Positions 24,271-32,831 of a stretch of 64,000 bases of DNA are shown here, piece after piece. Numbering within the stretch: position 1 is the stretch's first letter; every line of letters starts with the position of its first letter. The position numbers and the translations under genes were made by a program. The notes beneath the pieces are model-generated. The model made no database searches. It was not told the origin of the DNA and was given only the letters and a program-made list of their open reading frames with translations. Source of the stretch: Paenibacillus qinlingensis (GTDB lineage: Bacteria > Bacillota > Bacilli > Paenibacillales > NBRC-103111); contig NZ_JABMKY010000005.1 in NCBI RefSeq assembly GCF_013204845.1, forward strand, positions 310,001 to 374,000. Direction: 5' to 3'.

Positions 24271-24735
24271 ATGTCGGGAATTCTAAGAAATGCGTTGAAA
24301 GCCGTGTGTTCAATTTACGTCCCCGTTAGAAACCCTCTAAAGTCAGCGAAATGGTGGCAGCAGAATTTCGGGCTAGCGTATGCAGTTCCGTATAATGAAG
24401 CGGAGGCTCAAGTCATCTTAAAGTTGTCAGACGGACAATGGCTGCATTTGGTAGAGACTGAATGTCCAATTAATAATCAATTTCCGAATAAAGCCGGATA
24501 TGAAATGTTCAGGATGACCTTTGAAGTGAGGCAGATCGAAGTGCTGTATGACCATTTAAAAACAACAGACGTACAAATTGACGGGCTAGAGGATCGTGGG
24601 AGTTGTGGCATTAATTTTGTGTTTTATGATCTAGATGGCAATAAATTTGATGTGAATGAATGTGTAAACGTTCATCGGACTCCTGAAGAAGTGGATAAAG
24701 TTAAAGTTCATTTATTCGACATGCTTAAGTGTTAA
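24271..24735 (+). CDS. VOC (glyoxalase/bleomycin-resistance-like) family protein
   Basis: This 154-residue protein starts at 24271, nine bases after GAGGAG; the in-frame ATG at 24262 lies too close to that site. It has the VOC pattern: AVCSIYVPVRNPLKSAKWWQ, then QNFGLAY, and a final strand FVFYDLDGNKFDVNE carrying the usual metal-ligand Glu position. It lies 79 bases after the sigma factor gene. Members bind metals or small toxic ligands; the substrate is unknown. Confidence 0.78.
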   Translation: MSGILRNALKAVCSIYVPVRNPLKSAKWWQQNFGLAYAVPYNEAEAQVILKLSDGQWLHLVETECPINNQFPNKAGYEMFRMTFEVRQIEVLYDHLKTTDVQIDGLEDRGSCGINFVFYDLDGNKFDVNECVNVHRTPEEVDKVKVHLFDMLKC

Positions 24736-24798
24736 GTGTGAAGAGGATACTGTTATCTGGATAGTAAAAAAAATGAGGTCAGACAGGAGTTAGATACA

Positions 24799-25146
24799 AT
24801 GATCCTAGGTTTCGGAGGAATTTTTTGGAGAACGAAGAATCTTGAAGCTATAAAAAAATGGTACAGCGAAGTGTTGAAGCTTGAAATAGAAAATTGGAAT
24901 GGGACTGTGATAAAACCTCATTCGGGAAATGAAACTATTTTTTCTTTTTTTACCGAGAATGACAGTTATTTTCCAACAGATCAACAAGTGATGTTAAATT
25001 TTCAAGTAGATAATCTTGACGAGACAATTAAACATCTTGAGCAAATTGGTGTACCACTTGCAAAGAATAAAGAGAGTAGTGATTATGGAAAGTTTATTTG
25101 GATTGAGGATCCTGAAGGTCGTTTGATTGAGCTTTGGGAGAAATAA
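24799..25146 (+). CDS. VOC family protein
   Basis: This 115-residue protein is a single VOC fold: LGFGGIFWRTKNLEAIKKWY near the start, a central VMLNFQVDNLDETIKHLEQI, and the C-terminal IEDPEGRLIELWEK with the conserved Glu. AGGAG lies upstream of the ATG. It follows another VOC gene by 63 bases and may be cotranscribed. It probably acts as a small glyoxalase-like or binding protein; no substrate can be named. Confidence 0.82.
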   Translation: MILGFGGIFWRTKNLEAIKKWYSEVLKLEIENWNGTVIKPHSGNETIFSFFTENDSYFPTDQQVMLNFQVDNLDETIKHLEQIGVPLAKNKESSDYGKFIWIEDPEGRLIELWEK

Positions 25147-25191
25147 CGAGTTGTCATTCATTTGCTGTTTAGTTAACGAGAAATGATAGTT

Positions 25192-25223
25192 GAGGAGCCT
25201 GCTTCACTGCAGCGCTCCTTTTC
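25192..25223 (+). terminator. Rho-independent terminator
   Basis: GAGGAGC and GCTCCTTTT pair, with an inner CTGC/GCAG stem. It lies 46 bases after the second VOC gene. Confidence 0.65.
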
Positions 25224-25308
25224 TGTTTCATAAAGTAATGGGCAGCCAAGACAAGATGAACGGTTTTTTCATCATAGTTGGTTCTTAGCAAATTTAATGT
25301 GCGTGATA

Positions 25309-26118
25309 CTAAACGTATTTCTTGATATCGTCCTCCGTAGTTAATTCAACACCATTAGCAGCAATTGGTTGAGCAATGTTGCTGTCTTCGTTTACTGGTA
25401 ATTGCTGTTGAATGTCTTCGTTACTATGTTTAATCGTATGCTCCAAATTTCTAACTACTTTCTGGGATGTATCAATCATTTTGCCGTCTAAATCAAGTGC
25501 TTTTCTTTTTAACCTTTCGGAGCGAGCGGGGTCGCTTGCCCAATTTAAAGATTCACTTTCAAGCGTCAATTGAGCCATTTTAACGCTTTTGACTTGTTTA
25601 ACTTCGCTGGTTGAAGATATTAATGTCTTCATCGTGTCCGATGTAAGTTGCATAGTAGAAGTATATTGGGAGTTTGATGAATCGATATTCTTGACGCTTT
25701 TGTCTACGTTGGCATTATGTTCTTTGAGGTTTTTATCACCTAAACCAGTTGCTTTGAGGAGCTCATCTTGCTGCAATTGTTGTATTTGCTTATCTATATC
25801 TTGAATTTGTTTATCAATCTGTTCAAGTCCTATTTTCATTTCTTCCGGACTAGCTCCACCTTCTAAGCCGCTTGATAGGTAGTCATTTCGTCGATCCATA
25901 ATATTTTGTTTATGTTCCATTAAACTTTCAAGTATCGATTTCTTCCAACCATTTTTACTGAACAAATTCTGAGCTTGTGGACTTATCGTTATATTGTCAT
26001 TATTATGATCTCGCTTATGTTTGTCAGTTGTTTTATGATGATCACTCGGTTTATTGGTAGTTGGGATCTCTAACTTTCCAGGTGTGCGTTCGTGGTTTAG
26101 ATTTATCGAAATGTTCAT
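25309..26118 (-). CDS. Coiled-coil protein of unknown function
   Basis: This 269-residue soluble protein has GAAGGAGAG before its ATG. A His/Lys/Asp-rich N-terminus (PSDHHKTTDKHKRDHNND) leads to ITISPQAQNLFSKNGWKKSI, then a predicted coiled coil (~85-120: IGLEQIDKQIQDIDKQIQQL) and a second helical region. The ISPxAQ opening is reminiscent of small flagellar or type III-associated helical proteins, but no family is assigned. It is a single gene, divergent from the HupE-like gene. Confidence 0.55.
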   Translation of the reverse strand: MNISINLNHERTPGKLEIPTTNKPSDHHKTTDKHKRDHNNDNITISPQAQNLFSKNGWKKSILESLMEHKQNIMDRRNDYLSSGLEGGASPEEMKIGLEQIDKQIQDIDKQIQQLQQDELLKATGLGDKNLKEHNANVDKSVKNIDSSNSQYTSTMQLTSDTMKTLISSTSEVKQVKSVKMAQLTLESESLNWASDPARSERLKRKALDLDGKMIDTSQKVVRNLEHTIKHSNEDIQQQLPVNEDSNIAQPIAANGVELTTEDDIKKYV

Positions 26119-26410
26119 GCATACTCTCCTTCATTATGTAGTAATTAAATATGTACTATTATTATTTTTCCTAAAATTAGTCAATCGTTTAGATGTATCA
26201 TAAACGCAATTATTCAATAAATCAATAAATTAATATTTGGTCTCTGCTACGAGCTTCTGCATATTCAAATCGTCTGCTGCCGCGTTCATCCAAATATTCT
26301 CCTTCACAATAAATATATATGATTACGACTCTCCTCTAACATAATGAGCTTATATTGGTAAACAGACGTTAGCAGAGGTTTGTAATGCAGCAGATCAGGA
26401 GGGTAAGAAG
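26119..26410. other. Non-coding gap upstream of the HupE-like gene
   Basis: AT-rich sequence of 292 bases between divergent genes. It must hold the promoters of both, but no clear -35/-10 pair, palindrome or PhoP-like repeat was found. AGGAGGG at 26398-26404 is the ribosome site of the downstream gene. Confidence 0.5.
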
Positions 26411-27484
26411 ATGGTTAAAAAGTGGTTTGTTTTTTTGGCAGTAACGTTAGTACTATTCGCTTTATGTGTTCCTGTTACATTTGCTCATGATGGTGACAGC
26501 CTAGCCTATTCGGATATTTCAATAAAGGATGGCGTCATTACATACAAATTGCAGCTTGATATGTACGATATGCGTGCAGGCGCAACACAAGATGATCCGG
26601 ACAGACAATTCACAACGCCTGAAGAGTTAAATCGATTCGTTAGTAATTCCCGTGATGAAGTAGAAGCTTTTTTGCTCTCCCAAATCAAATTGTATGGGGA
26701 TAATTTGCAGCTTGATGGAAAGCTGACACAGCTTAACTATGTAGAAAAGGATAATCAGCCGTTTGCAGAAGCGATTTTGGAGTATCCAGTGAGAAATAAT
26801 CCTCAGCATTTTGTATTGGACTATGACTTGGTTTTTAATATGGATGAATGGCATGTCAATTATGTAACGTTAGAGCTGGGTAAGCTTAAGCAGAATGCCG
26901 TATTAGTTAATGATCTCCGCGAGTTTCAAGTAGGTCAAATGAGCTTTGGGCATGCAATCAGCACATATTTTCAGCTTGGTTTAGAGAGTTTTTCGTTTGG
27001 TTTTAATCATATTTTGTTTCTATTGGCTCTTCTAATAGGTGCAAGATCTAAGAAACAGCTCCTAATGTATATAGGTTCTTTTGCCGTTGCTCATTCGCTG
27101 ACTTTGATTATAGTCAGCCTGCATATCCTGACGCTTCCACACAAGTTTGTAGAATCTGGCATTGCTCTTAGTATCCTATATATCGCATTGAACAATCTGT
27201 TAAACAAGAACAAAGAACAAAATATATGGTTAGTTTCCTGCTTTAGCTTGATTCATGGATTTGGGTTTGCTGAAATATGTAGTGGAATGAGCAACAAAGG
27301 AGGACACGTTGCACCCGCATTAATTGCTTATAATGTGGGTATTGTTGTCAGTTTAGTTGTGATTGTCCTGATTCTGTATCCGCTCATCCATTATATCCGC
27401 AGACTAAATTGGGCGATTTCTGCAATTTTAATAGTACTCTCATTGCTCGGAATTTTTGGTTTAATTGGCGTCTATCTAGCGTAG
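26411..27484 (+). CDS. HupE/UreJ-2 family membrane protein
   Basis: This 357-residue protein has a signal peptide (FLAVTLVLFALCVPVTFAHD), an exported domain of ~165 residues and then six or so membrane helices. The signature FNHILFLLALLIGARSKKQL, the HSLTLI motif and the later IHGFGFAEICSG match the HupE/UreJ_2 group. Related HupE/UreJ proteins are nickel/cobalt permeases; metal specificity here is not known. Histidines in the membrane part (FNHILF, AVAHSLTL, LIHGFGF) are candidate ligands. It precedes the phosphatase-dockerin gene by 170 bases, and a paralogue lies at 31631, suggesting a shared task with the surface phosphatase. Confidence 0.82.
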   Translation: MVKKWFVFLAVTLVLFALCVPVTFAHDGDSLAYSDISIKDGVITYKLQLDMYDMRAGATQDDPDRQFTTPEELNRFVSNSRDEVEAFLLSQIKLYGDNLQLDGKLTQLNYVEKDNQPFAEAILEYPVRNNPQHFVLDYDLVFNMDEWHVNYVTLELGKLKQNAVLVNDLREFQVGQMSFGHAISTYFQLGLESFSFGFNHILFLLALLIGARSKKQLLMYIGSFAVAHSLTLIIVSLHILTLPHKFVESGIALSILYIALNNLLNKNKEQNIWLVSCFSLIHGFGFAEICSGMSNKGGHVAPALIAYNVGIVVSLVVIVLILYPLIHYIRRLNWAISAILIVLSLLGIFGLIGVYLA

Positions 27485-27654
27485 CTGCACTAAACGCAAG
27501 AATTACTAGGTGTTACCATGAACTGTACTTTTTTTGTTTACAATTATAACATGGGAAGATCCAATTTTTTTTACAATTCTAGATTAAGCTTGGTTAGTAC
27601 CTTCTTATATTAACCGCGCGGTGGGGGGGTGCTAACATCTTTGAGGAGTGGTCC

Positions 27655-29568
27655 ATGTTGTTTATCTTATTTAGTCCAAAAAGACGCTTTACCACAATTA
27701 CTGTACTAGTCTTAGCTATTCTACTAGTCATTTCTCTGCTACCTTCTGGATTTGCAGGTAAGTTAAAGCTGAACACAGTCGCAAGTGCAGATGCGAGTAC
27801 TTACGCTATTTCAGACATATTGCTCAACCCGGGGAAGAATGAATCCGAGTTGAATGTAACGTATTATACGAACGTTAATCCTGTTGCTACCCAAGTCCAA
27901 GTCACTTATAAAGCCTACGTTGTAGGCGGTGTATTCCCTGGCTCTTCCGCATCAGTTACCTTTACAGGAACGTCTTCCGAAGCAGCGACGGTTTCATCGA
28001 ATGTTTATTATTCTAACAAAGCAACGATTACAACTCTTGCACCTAATCAAGACTATGCGTACCGAGTAGGAGACGGCACCAACTGGAGTCCGGTTTACTA
28101 CTATTCAACGCAAGATCCATACAACTATAGCGTCATGTTCGTAGGGGATCCGCAAATCGGTTCATCTGGTAGTGTAACCAACGATACATACGGTTGGACT
28201 AACACGTTGAACAAAGCAGTTGCTAAGTTCCCTAAATTAAGTTTTATTATGTCTGCTGGCGATCAGGTGGAAACGAATAACAGTGAAGCTCAGTATGATG
28301 CCTTTCTAAGTCCTAGCTTGCTTAGAAACTTGCCTGTAGCAACAGTTGTTGGGAACCACGATGGCAGTGCGAATTATGCTTATCATTTTAATCAGCCGAA
28401 TCAGTCTACTCTAGGTGCTACGACGGTTAGCCCAGGAGACTATTATTACACCAAAGGCGATTCATTGTTTATGGTATTGAATACAAACAATAGCAGCGCA
28501 GCGGCACACGTACAGTTTATGAAAGAAACAGTTGCTGCAGTTCCAAATGCTAAATGGAAGTTCGTCACTTTCCACCATGATATTTATGGAGCGGGAACTC
28601 ACTCGATACAGTCTGATATTACTAATTTAAGAGCAGGCCTTTTCCCAACATTTGACGAGTTGAATATCGACATGATCTTCATGGGGCATGATCACTCGTA
28701 TGTTAGAACGTTTGTAATGAAAGGCGACAAACCGCAAAAAAACCAACTTGTTGATAGTCAAGGAAGAGATGTTAACCCTACAGGCTCTACTTACATCACA
28801 GCCAACTCATCAAGCGGTAGTAAGTATTATTCCTTACAGACAACTCCGGAAGTATATTCAGCAGTTAGAAGCCAGCTTCGTGTTCCGACCTTCTCTACGA
28901 TTGACGTAACTCCAACCAGCGTTACGGTCAAAACGTTTAGAACCGATACAATGGAAGAAGTTGATTCCTATGGGTTGGTTAAAGATACGGAAGCAAAAGT
29001 ATATTCTAAACAAACGCAAGATGTTCATCCATCTACCTTTGAATATTACTATGCACTTACTAATGGTAATAATGTAAACACCGTAGATGCCACTTTCGGC
29101 TTTGACAGCACAAGAATCAAATTTAAGAAAGCTGAGTTAGTATCTCCTAACGCTGGAGTAATTGACAGCAAAGTAGAAGGGAATTCAGTTAGGGTTGTGG
29201 CCGGCTTAACAACAGCGATCTCAACAATTGCAACCACAGATGTTGTTAAACTTACCTTTGAGCTTGTTCCAGGACCACAGAAAGTGGCGTCAGCAGATTT
29301 AAATCTTCTTAGCTCATTTACTTCTTCCACTGGGTTAAATAAGGACACTAAATCTACGATTACTGGGAAGACAGGCTCCGTTATCAGTTATTACGATTTT
29401 AATAATGACGGTCTATTAACACCTGCCGATTTGTCAAAAGCATTAGAATATTACAGAGCTACGTCAACAGATGCAAACTGGAATATTGCTAAGTTTGCAG
29501 ATGTCGTTGCAGATAATGTTGTAGATATAACCGACTTCACTTTAATTTTAAAACAGATTCTTGACTAA
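27655..29568 (+). CDS. Secreted purple acid phosphatase-like metallophosphoesterase with cohesin-like and dockerin modules
   Basis: This 637-residue protein has a signal peptide (FTTITVLVLAILLVISLLPS) and a Fn3-like purple acid phosphatase N-domain (~45-155). The metallophosphatase domain (~158-440) has V163-GDPQ, SAGDQVE, G233-NHD, FHHD (306-309) and G344-HDH, the expected metal and phosphate ligands. A cohesin-like beta domain follows (~460-575: VDATFGFDSTRIKFKKAELV). It ends in a dockerin with two calcium loops: D581-F-N583-N-D585-G and ending D592; then D616, V618, D620, D627. The second loop has Val where Asn is usual. GAGGAG lies seven bases before the ATG. It would release phosphate outside the cell and dock to a cohesin partner, probably the next gene product. 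Confidence 0.85.
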   Translation: MLFILFSPKRRFTTITVLVLAILLVISLLPSGFAGKLKLNTVASADASTYAISDILLNPGKNESELNVTYYTNVNPVATQVQVTYKAYVVGGVFPGSSASVTFTGTSSEAATVSSNVYYSNKATITTLAPNQDYAYRVGDGTNWSPVYYYSTQDPYNYSVMFVGDPQIGSSGSVTNDTYGWTNTLNKAVAKFPKLSFIMSAGDQVETNNSEAQYDAFLSPSLLRNLPVATVVGNHDGSANYAYHFNQPNQSTLGATTVSPGDYYYTKGDSLFMVLNTNNSSAAAHVQFMKETVAAVPNAKWKFVTFHHDIYGAGTHSIQSDITNLRAGLFPTFDELNIDMIFMGHDHSYVRTFVMKGDKPQKNQLVDSQGRDVNPTGSTYITANSSSGSKYYSLQTTPEVYSAVRSQLRVPTFSTIDVTPTSVTVKTFRTDTMEEVDSYGLVKDTEAKVYSKQTQDVHPSTFEYYYALTNGNNVNTVDATFGFDSTRIKFKKAELVSPNAGVIDSKVEGNSVRVVAGLTTAISTIATTDVVKLTFELVPGPQKVASADLNLLSSFTSSTGLNKDTKSTITGKTGSVISYYDFNNDGLLTPADLSKALEYYRATSTDANWNIAKFADVVADNVVDITDFTLILKQILD

Positions 29569-29605
29569 CAATTGATATCCTGATTATGAACGGAGTTACC
29601 TTCAA

Positions 29606-29633
29606 CAGGAAAAGGCTCTAGAGCCTTTTCCTG
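29606..29633. terminator. Perfect hairpin between the phosphatase and SLH genes
   Basis: CAGGAAAAGGCTC is followed, after TA, by its exact complement. It lies 38 bases past the phosphatase stop, with no T-run after it, so it may attenuate rather than end transcription into the SLH gene. Confidence 0.6.
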
Positions 29634-29663
29634 AATCTCAAACATAGAGGTGCACCATAGAGC

Positions 29664-31544
29664 ATGAAAATGAAATTAATGACGATCTTCGTTCTTATAT
29701 GCATACTATCCTTGCAAATAACTGCATTTGCCGCTACTCCTATAAACCTGCAAAATGTAGAATTTTCACAGCAAAGTGTTACTGTTGGTACAAATGCAAA
29801 CGAGTTTTCAGTGGGCATCATTGTTACGAACAATGCCATGTTTAGCGGCGCAGAATTTGGTTTAGGCCTAGAAGGTAATATAAACATTAAATCAGTAGAG
29901 TACACAAGTACCGTTACAAGTACTAACAAAGTGTTCAAAGAAAAGGATGGCGTTAATTATTTCGGCTTCTTTGATAACAAAAATATTTATAATGGCAAAG
30001 TAACCATCTGCAATGTGATATTTACTTATAGCGGAAATGATCCTGCAAAAATAACGATGAAAGAAACCAATGTAACAACAAGTACCGAAAATGGTGGGGC
30101 GACAAAGGAAAGTATAACTCCTGGTCTTGTTCTAAATGTAAAAAGGGAAAGTGCGGGAAACCCGTCTAACACTTCACCTAGCTTTCCGTCAGGTTCTTCT
30201 ACATCCGTACCATCAGCTGTCCCTGCAACGACAATTGACCCGCAAATGCTAGCTTTAATTACTCAAAATGCTGGCCAAAAGCTGGATGAGCTATTAGCAA
30301 ACAAAAACAATGGGGGCAATGCACAAACGGCGCTTAAACAGGCAATTGATGTAGTTGAGAAGGCTATTGAACAGCAATCAACATTAAATATTTCTGGTTC
30401 GGTGAAAGTTGAAGGCGAGACTGCTAAGGTTGTATTGGACGCCAATGCATTTCCTGATTTGTTTAAAACAATTAAAAATAATGCAGCAATAATGAATGAT
30501 AAATTAAAAGCATTCGATCCAAATGCGAAAGCTAACGTGACCGCAACACTTGATCTTGGGGCACAAAATGTGAATAATGCAGAGATTCCAATTATTGCCG
30601 ATCTAGTGACACAAGCCAAAGAAGCCGGAATTGATGCGATCTCGATTAAAGTAAATGGCGTTTCATTAGCTGTTGAAGTAGATCAATTTATCGGGAATAT
30701 GACACTAACTATTAAAAAACAACCAACAGCAAGCTTAGTTACAAACTTGAAAATAGCATCAGATACTTACAATTTTGAGTTTCTGAATAGTTCAGGCACA
30801 AATGCGACATTTACGAAACCTGTACTAGTTAAATTACCGATTACGGTGCAAGGATTGAATTCCGATTTATTCTCTCTAGCCAAAATAATCGACGGTAAAT
30901 TAGAATTTTATGGTGGTCGTTATGATGCGGAAGGCAATTACGCTGAAGGCGAACGTAAATCGTTTTCCACGTATGCCATCTTTGAGAACAAAGTGGATTT
31001 TACTGATATCGCTGACGTTCAAGCATGGGCAGGTAAATCGATTGGAATCGCAGCTGCCCAAGGAATCGTTCAGGGCCGCAGTGAAGGACAATTTGTGCCT
31101 AATGCTGAAGTGACACGCGCCGAATTTGCTGCGATGATTGTAAAAGCTTTTCATCTGGAAGATGACTCCGCTACCGAATCCTTCAGTGATGTAAACGACA
31201 AAGATTGGTTTAAGTCCGTAGTTGCTTCCGCTGCAAAGGCAGGAATCATCCATGGCCGTTCGGTTGAACAATTTGCACCAAATGAAACAATTAGCAGAGC
31301 GGAAATGGCAACAATTGCTTCAAATGCGCTCGTGGCTGTCAAAGGCTATAAGAATGAAACAGATATGAATGCAATATTAAGTAAATTTAAAGATAGTGCT
31401 TCGATACATTCATCTCTTGCAGCTGGCGTTGCATTGGCCGCAAGTCAAGACATCGTTGTTGGTTACAATGATAACTTTGAACCAAATGACTCCTCTACAC
31501 GTGCTCAAGCAGCTGTTGTGATTGAGAGACTTCTAAACAAATAA
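29664..31544 (+). CDS. Surface protein with N-terminal cohesin-like domain and three C-terminal SLH domains
   Basis: This 626-residue protein has a signal peptide (LMTIFVLICILSLQITAFAA). A cohesin-like beta-sandwich spans ~27-160 (LQNVEFSQQSVTVGTNANEF, then FSVGIIVTNNAMFSGAEFGL; later FGFFDNKNIYNGKVTICNVI). A Ser/Pro linker (~165-190), a helical/beta middle region and a pre-SLH beta module follow. Three SLH repeats fill ~450-626 (FTDIADVQAWAGKSIGIAAA, NAEVTRAEFAAMIV, NETISRAEMATIASNA, DSSTRAQAAVVIERL). SLH repeats bind pyruvylated secondary wall polymer, so the protein is a wall anchor. Its cohesin-like domain could hold the dockerin of the phosphatase encoded just upstream. Confidence 0.82.
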   Translation: MKMKLMTIFVLICILSLQITAFAATPINLQNVEFSQQSVTVGTNANEFSVGIIVTNNAMFSGAEFGLGLEGNINIKSVEYTSTVTSTNKVFKEKDGVNYFGFFDNKNIYNGKVTICNVIFTYSGNDPAKITMKETNVTTSTENGGATKESITPGLVLNVKRESAGNPSNTSPSFPSGSSTSVPSAVPATTIDPQMLALITQNAGQKLDELLANKNNGGNAQTALKQAIDVVEKAIEQQSTLNISGSVKVEGETAKVVLDANAFPDLFKTIKNNAAIMNDKLKAFDPNAKANVTATLDLGAQNVNNAEIPIIADLVTQAKEAGIDAISIKVNGVSLAVEVDQFIGNMTLTIKKQPTASLVTNLKIASDTYNFEFLNSSGTNATFTKPVLVKLPITVQGLNSDLFSLAKIIDGKLEFYGGRYDAEGNYAEGERKSFSTYAIFENKVDFTDIADVQAWAGKSIGIAAAQGIVQGRSEGQFVPNAEVTRAEFAAMIVKAFHLEDDSATESFSDVNDKDWFKSVVASAAKAGIIHGRSVEQFAPNETISRAEMATIASNALVAVKGYKNETDMNAILSKFKDSASIHSSLAAGVALAASQDIVVGYNDNFEPNDSSTRAQAAVVIERLLNK

Positions 31545-31564
31545 GCAGAAACGGAATGACAGAA

Positions 31565-31600
31565 TCCTCCTCTAATTGCAGATAGGGGAGGGTTTTTGTC
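31565..31600 (+). terminator. Rho-independent terminator after the SLH gene
   Basis: CCTCCTCTA and TAGGGGAGG pair with one G/T position, followed by GTTTTTG. Confidence 0.75.
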
Positions 31601-31630
31601 TTTATTATGAAAATTCTAGGGGGAATAAAT

Positions 31631-32755
31631 ATGATCATGAGGAATGCTTCTGTTTTGCGTTCGATACTGTGTTCATTGGCGTTAGTGGCTGCACTTGTTT
31701 TTCCTTTCAAGCAAGCAGCGTATGCCCATGCTTATAGTGCTGGGTATACGACGCTGAAACTAACCCAATCACAAACAGAGATGATCTACTCGCTGGACGA
31801 ATTATCTGTCATAGAGCTATTGAACGGTGACGCCAATTCGGATAACAAGCTGGATCAAGAAGAGTTCGACGCGGTGAAAGAGAAGATGGAAGTTAAATTA
31901 AAGGAGAATCTAACCCTTAATATTAACGGGGAACCGAAGGCTTGGACTCAAGTAGAGAGCTTAGGGCTTGAACAGCAAGGAGACGTAACAAAGCTCGTAT
32001 TGAAAGCCATTTATCCTCCGGTGTCGCCTTCAATGACAATAACCTTTATTGATAATCTATATACGAATGATGCGAAAACGAATTACGTCAACCTGTTAAC
32101 CATTCAACATGGTGATCAGAAAAGCACAGAAGCGCTATCCGGTAATTTCCGTACATGGAATATGACAGTAACGGAGAAGGATTTTGAATCGGAGCATACA
32201 AATGTGATAGACGGCTGGTTTTCTTTTTTGAAACTTGGCATGAGCCATATATGGGGTGGTTATGACCACTTGCTCTTCTTGTTTTCACTGCTGATTGCAC
32301 GCCAAACACTTAAACAGTATGCGACTATGATTACAGCTTTTACGATTGCTCATAGCTGCACCCTAACTTTAACGGTTCTCGGAATAATTAATGTACCTCC
32401 TATGATTGTTGAGCCTGCTATCGCGCTTAGCATTTGTTATGTCGCATTTGACAATATTAGGCGTCCCTCGGTTAGCCATCGCTGGGTGCTGACCTTTTTG
32501 TTCGGCCTTATTCATGGCATGGGGTTTGCCGACATATTGAAGGAAATGAATATTCCGAGAAGTGAGTTAGCAGTTGATTTGATCAGCTTTAACCTGGGAA
32601 TTGAAACGGTTCAGATCATAATTGTCGGGTTGCTTGTGCCGCTACTCTATGTCATGCACCGTTATAAATATGCAAGACGTATCGTTGTTGCCAGTTCAAG
32701 TGTAGCGCTTATTTTAGGAGCTATTTGGCTGTTGAAACGGGTGAGTAGTATCTAG
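31631..32755 (+). CDS. HupE/UreJ-2 family membrane protein with EF-hand-like loop
   Basis: This 374-residue protein starts at 31631, seven bases after AGGGGG. After a signal peptide (SILCSLALVAALVFPFKQAA, then YAHAYS) comes an exported domain with an EF-hand-like loop DANSDNKLDQEEF near residue 70. Six membrane helices follow with the family signatures MSHIWGGYDHLLFLFSLLIA, FTIAHSCTLTL and LIHGMGFADILKEM. It is a divergent paralogue of the protein at 26411. Histidines in these three motifs are conserved between the two. It lies downstream of the phosphatase and SLH genes and upstream of a YibE/F gene on the same strand. Confidence 0.82.
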   Translation: MIMRNASVLRSILCSLALVAALVFPFKQAAYAHAYSAGYTTLKLTQSQTEMIYSLDELSVIELLNGDANSDNKLDQEEFDAVKEKMEVKLKENLTLNINGEPKAWTQVESLGLEQQGDVTKLVLKAIYPPVSPSMTITFIDNLYTNDAKTNYVNLLTIQHGDQKSTEALSGNFRTWNMTVTEKDFESEHTNVIDGWFSFLKLGMSHIWGGYDHLLFLFSLLIARQTLKQYATMITAFTIAHSCTLTLTVLGIINVPPMIVEPAIALSICYVAFDNIRRPSVSHRWVLTFLFGLIHGMGFADILKEMNIPRSELAVDLISFNLGIETVQIIIVGLLVPLLYVMHRYKYARRIVVASSSVALILGAIWLLKRVSSI

Positions 32756-32831
32756 TGAAGGAAAGCCTCTGAAAACAAACATTTTGCCGAATCGGCTGAC
32801 TATGACAGATCTACTAATTTGGAGGTTTCAC

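Noticed and set aside
27524-27580. Possible PhoP box before the dockerin phosphatase
   Set aside because: Two TTTACA hexamers occur (27537-27542 and 27570-27575), but they are 33 bases apart with no intermediate repeats at the 11-base phase.
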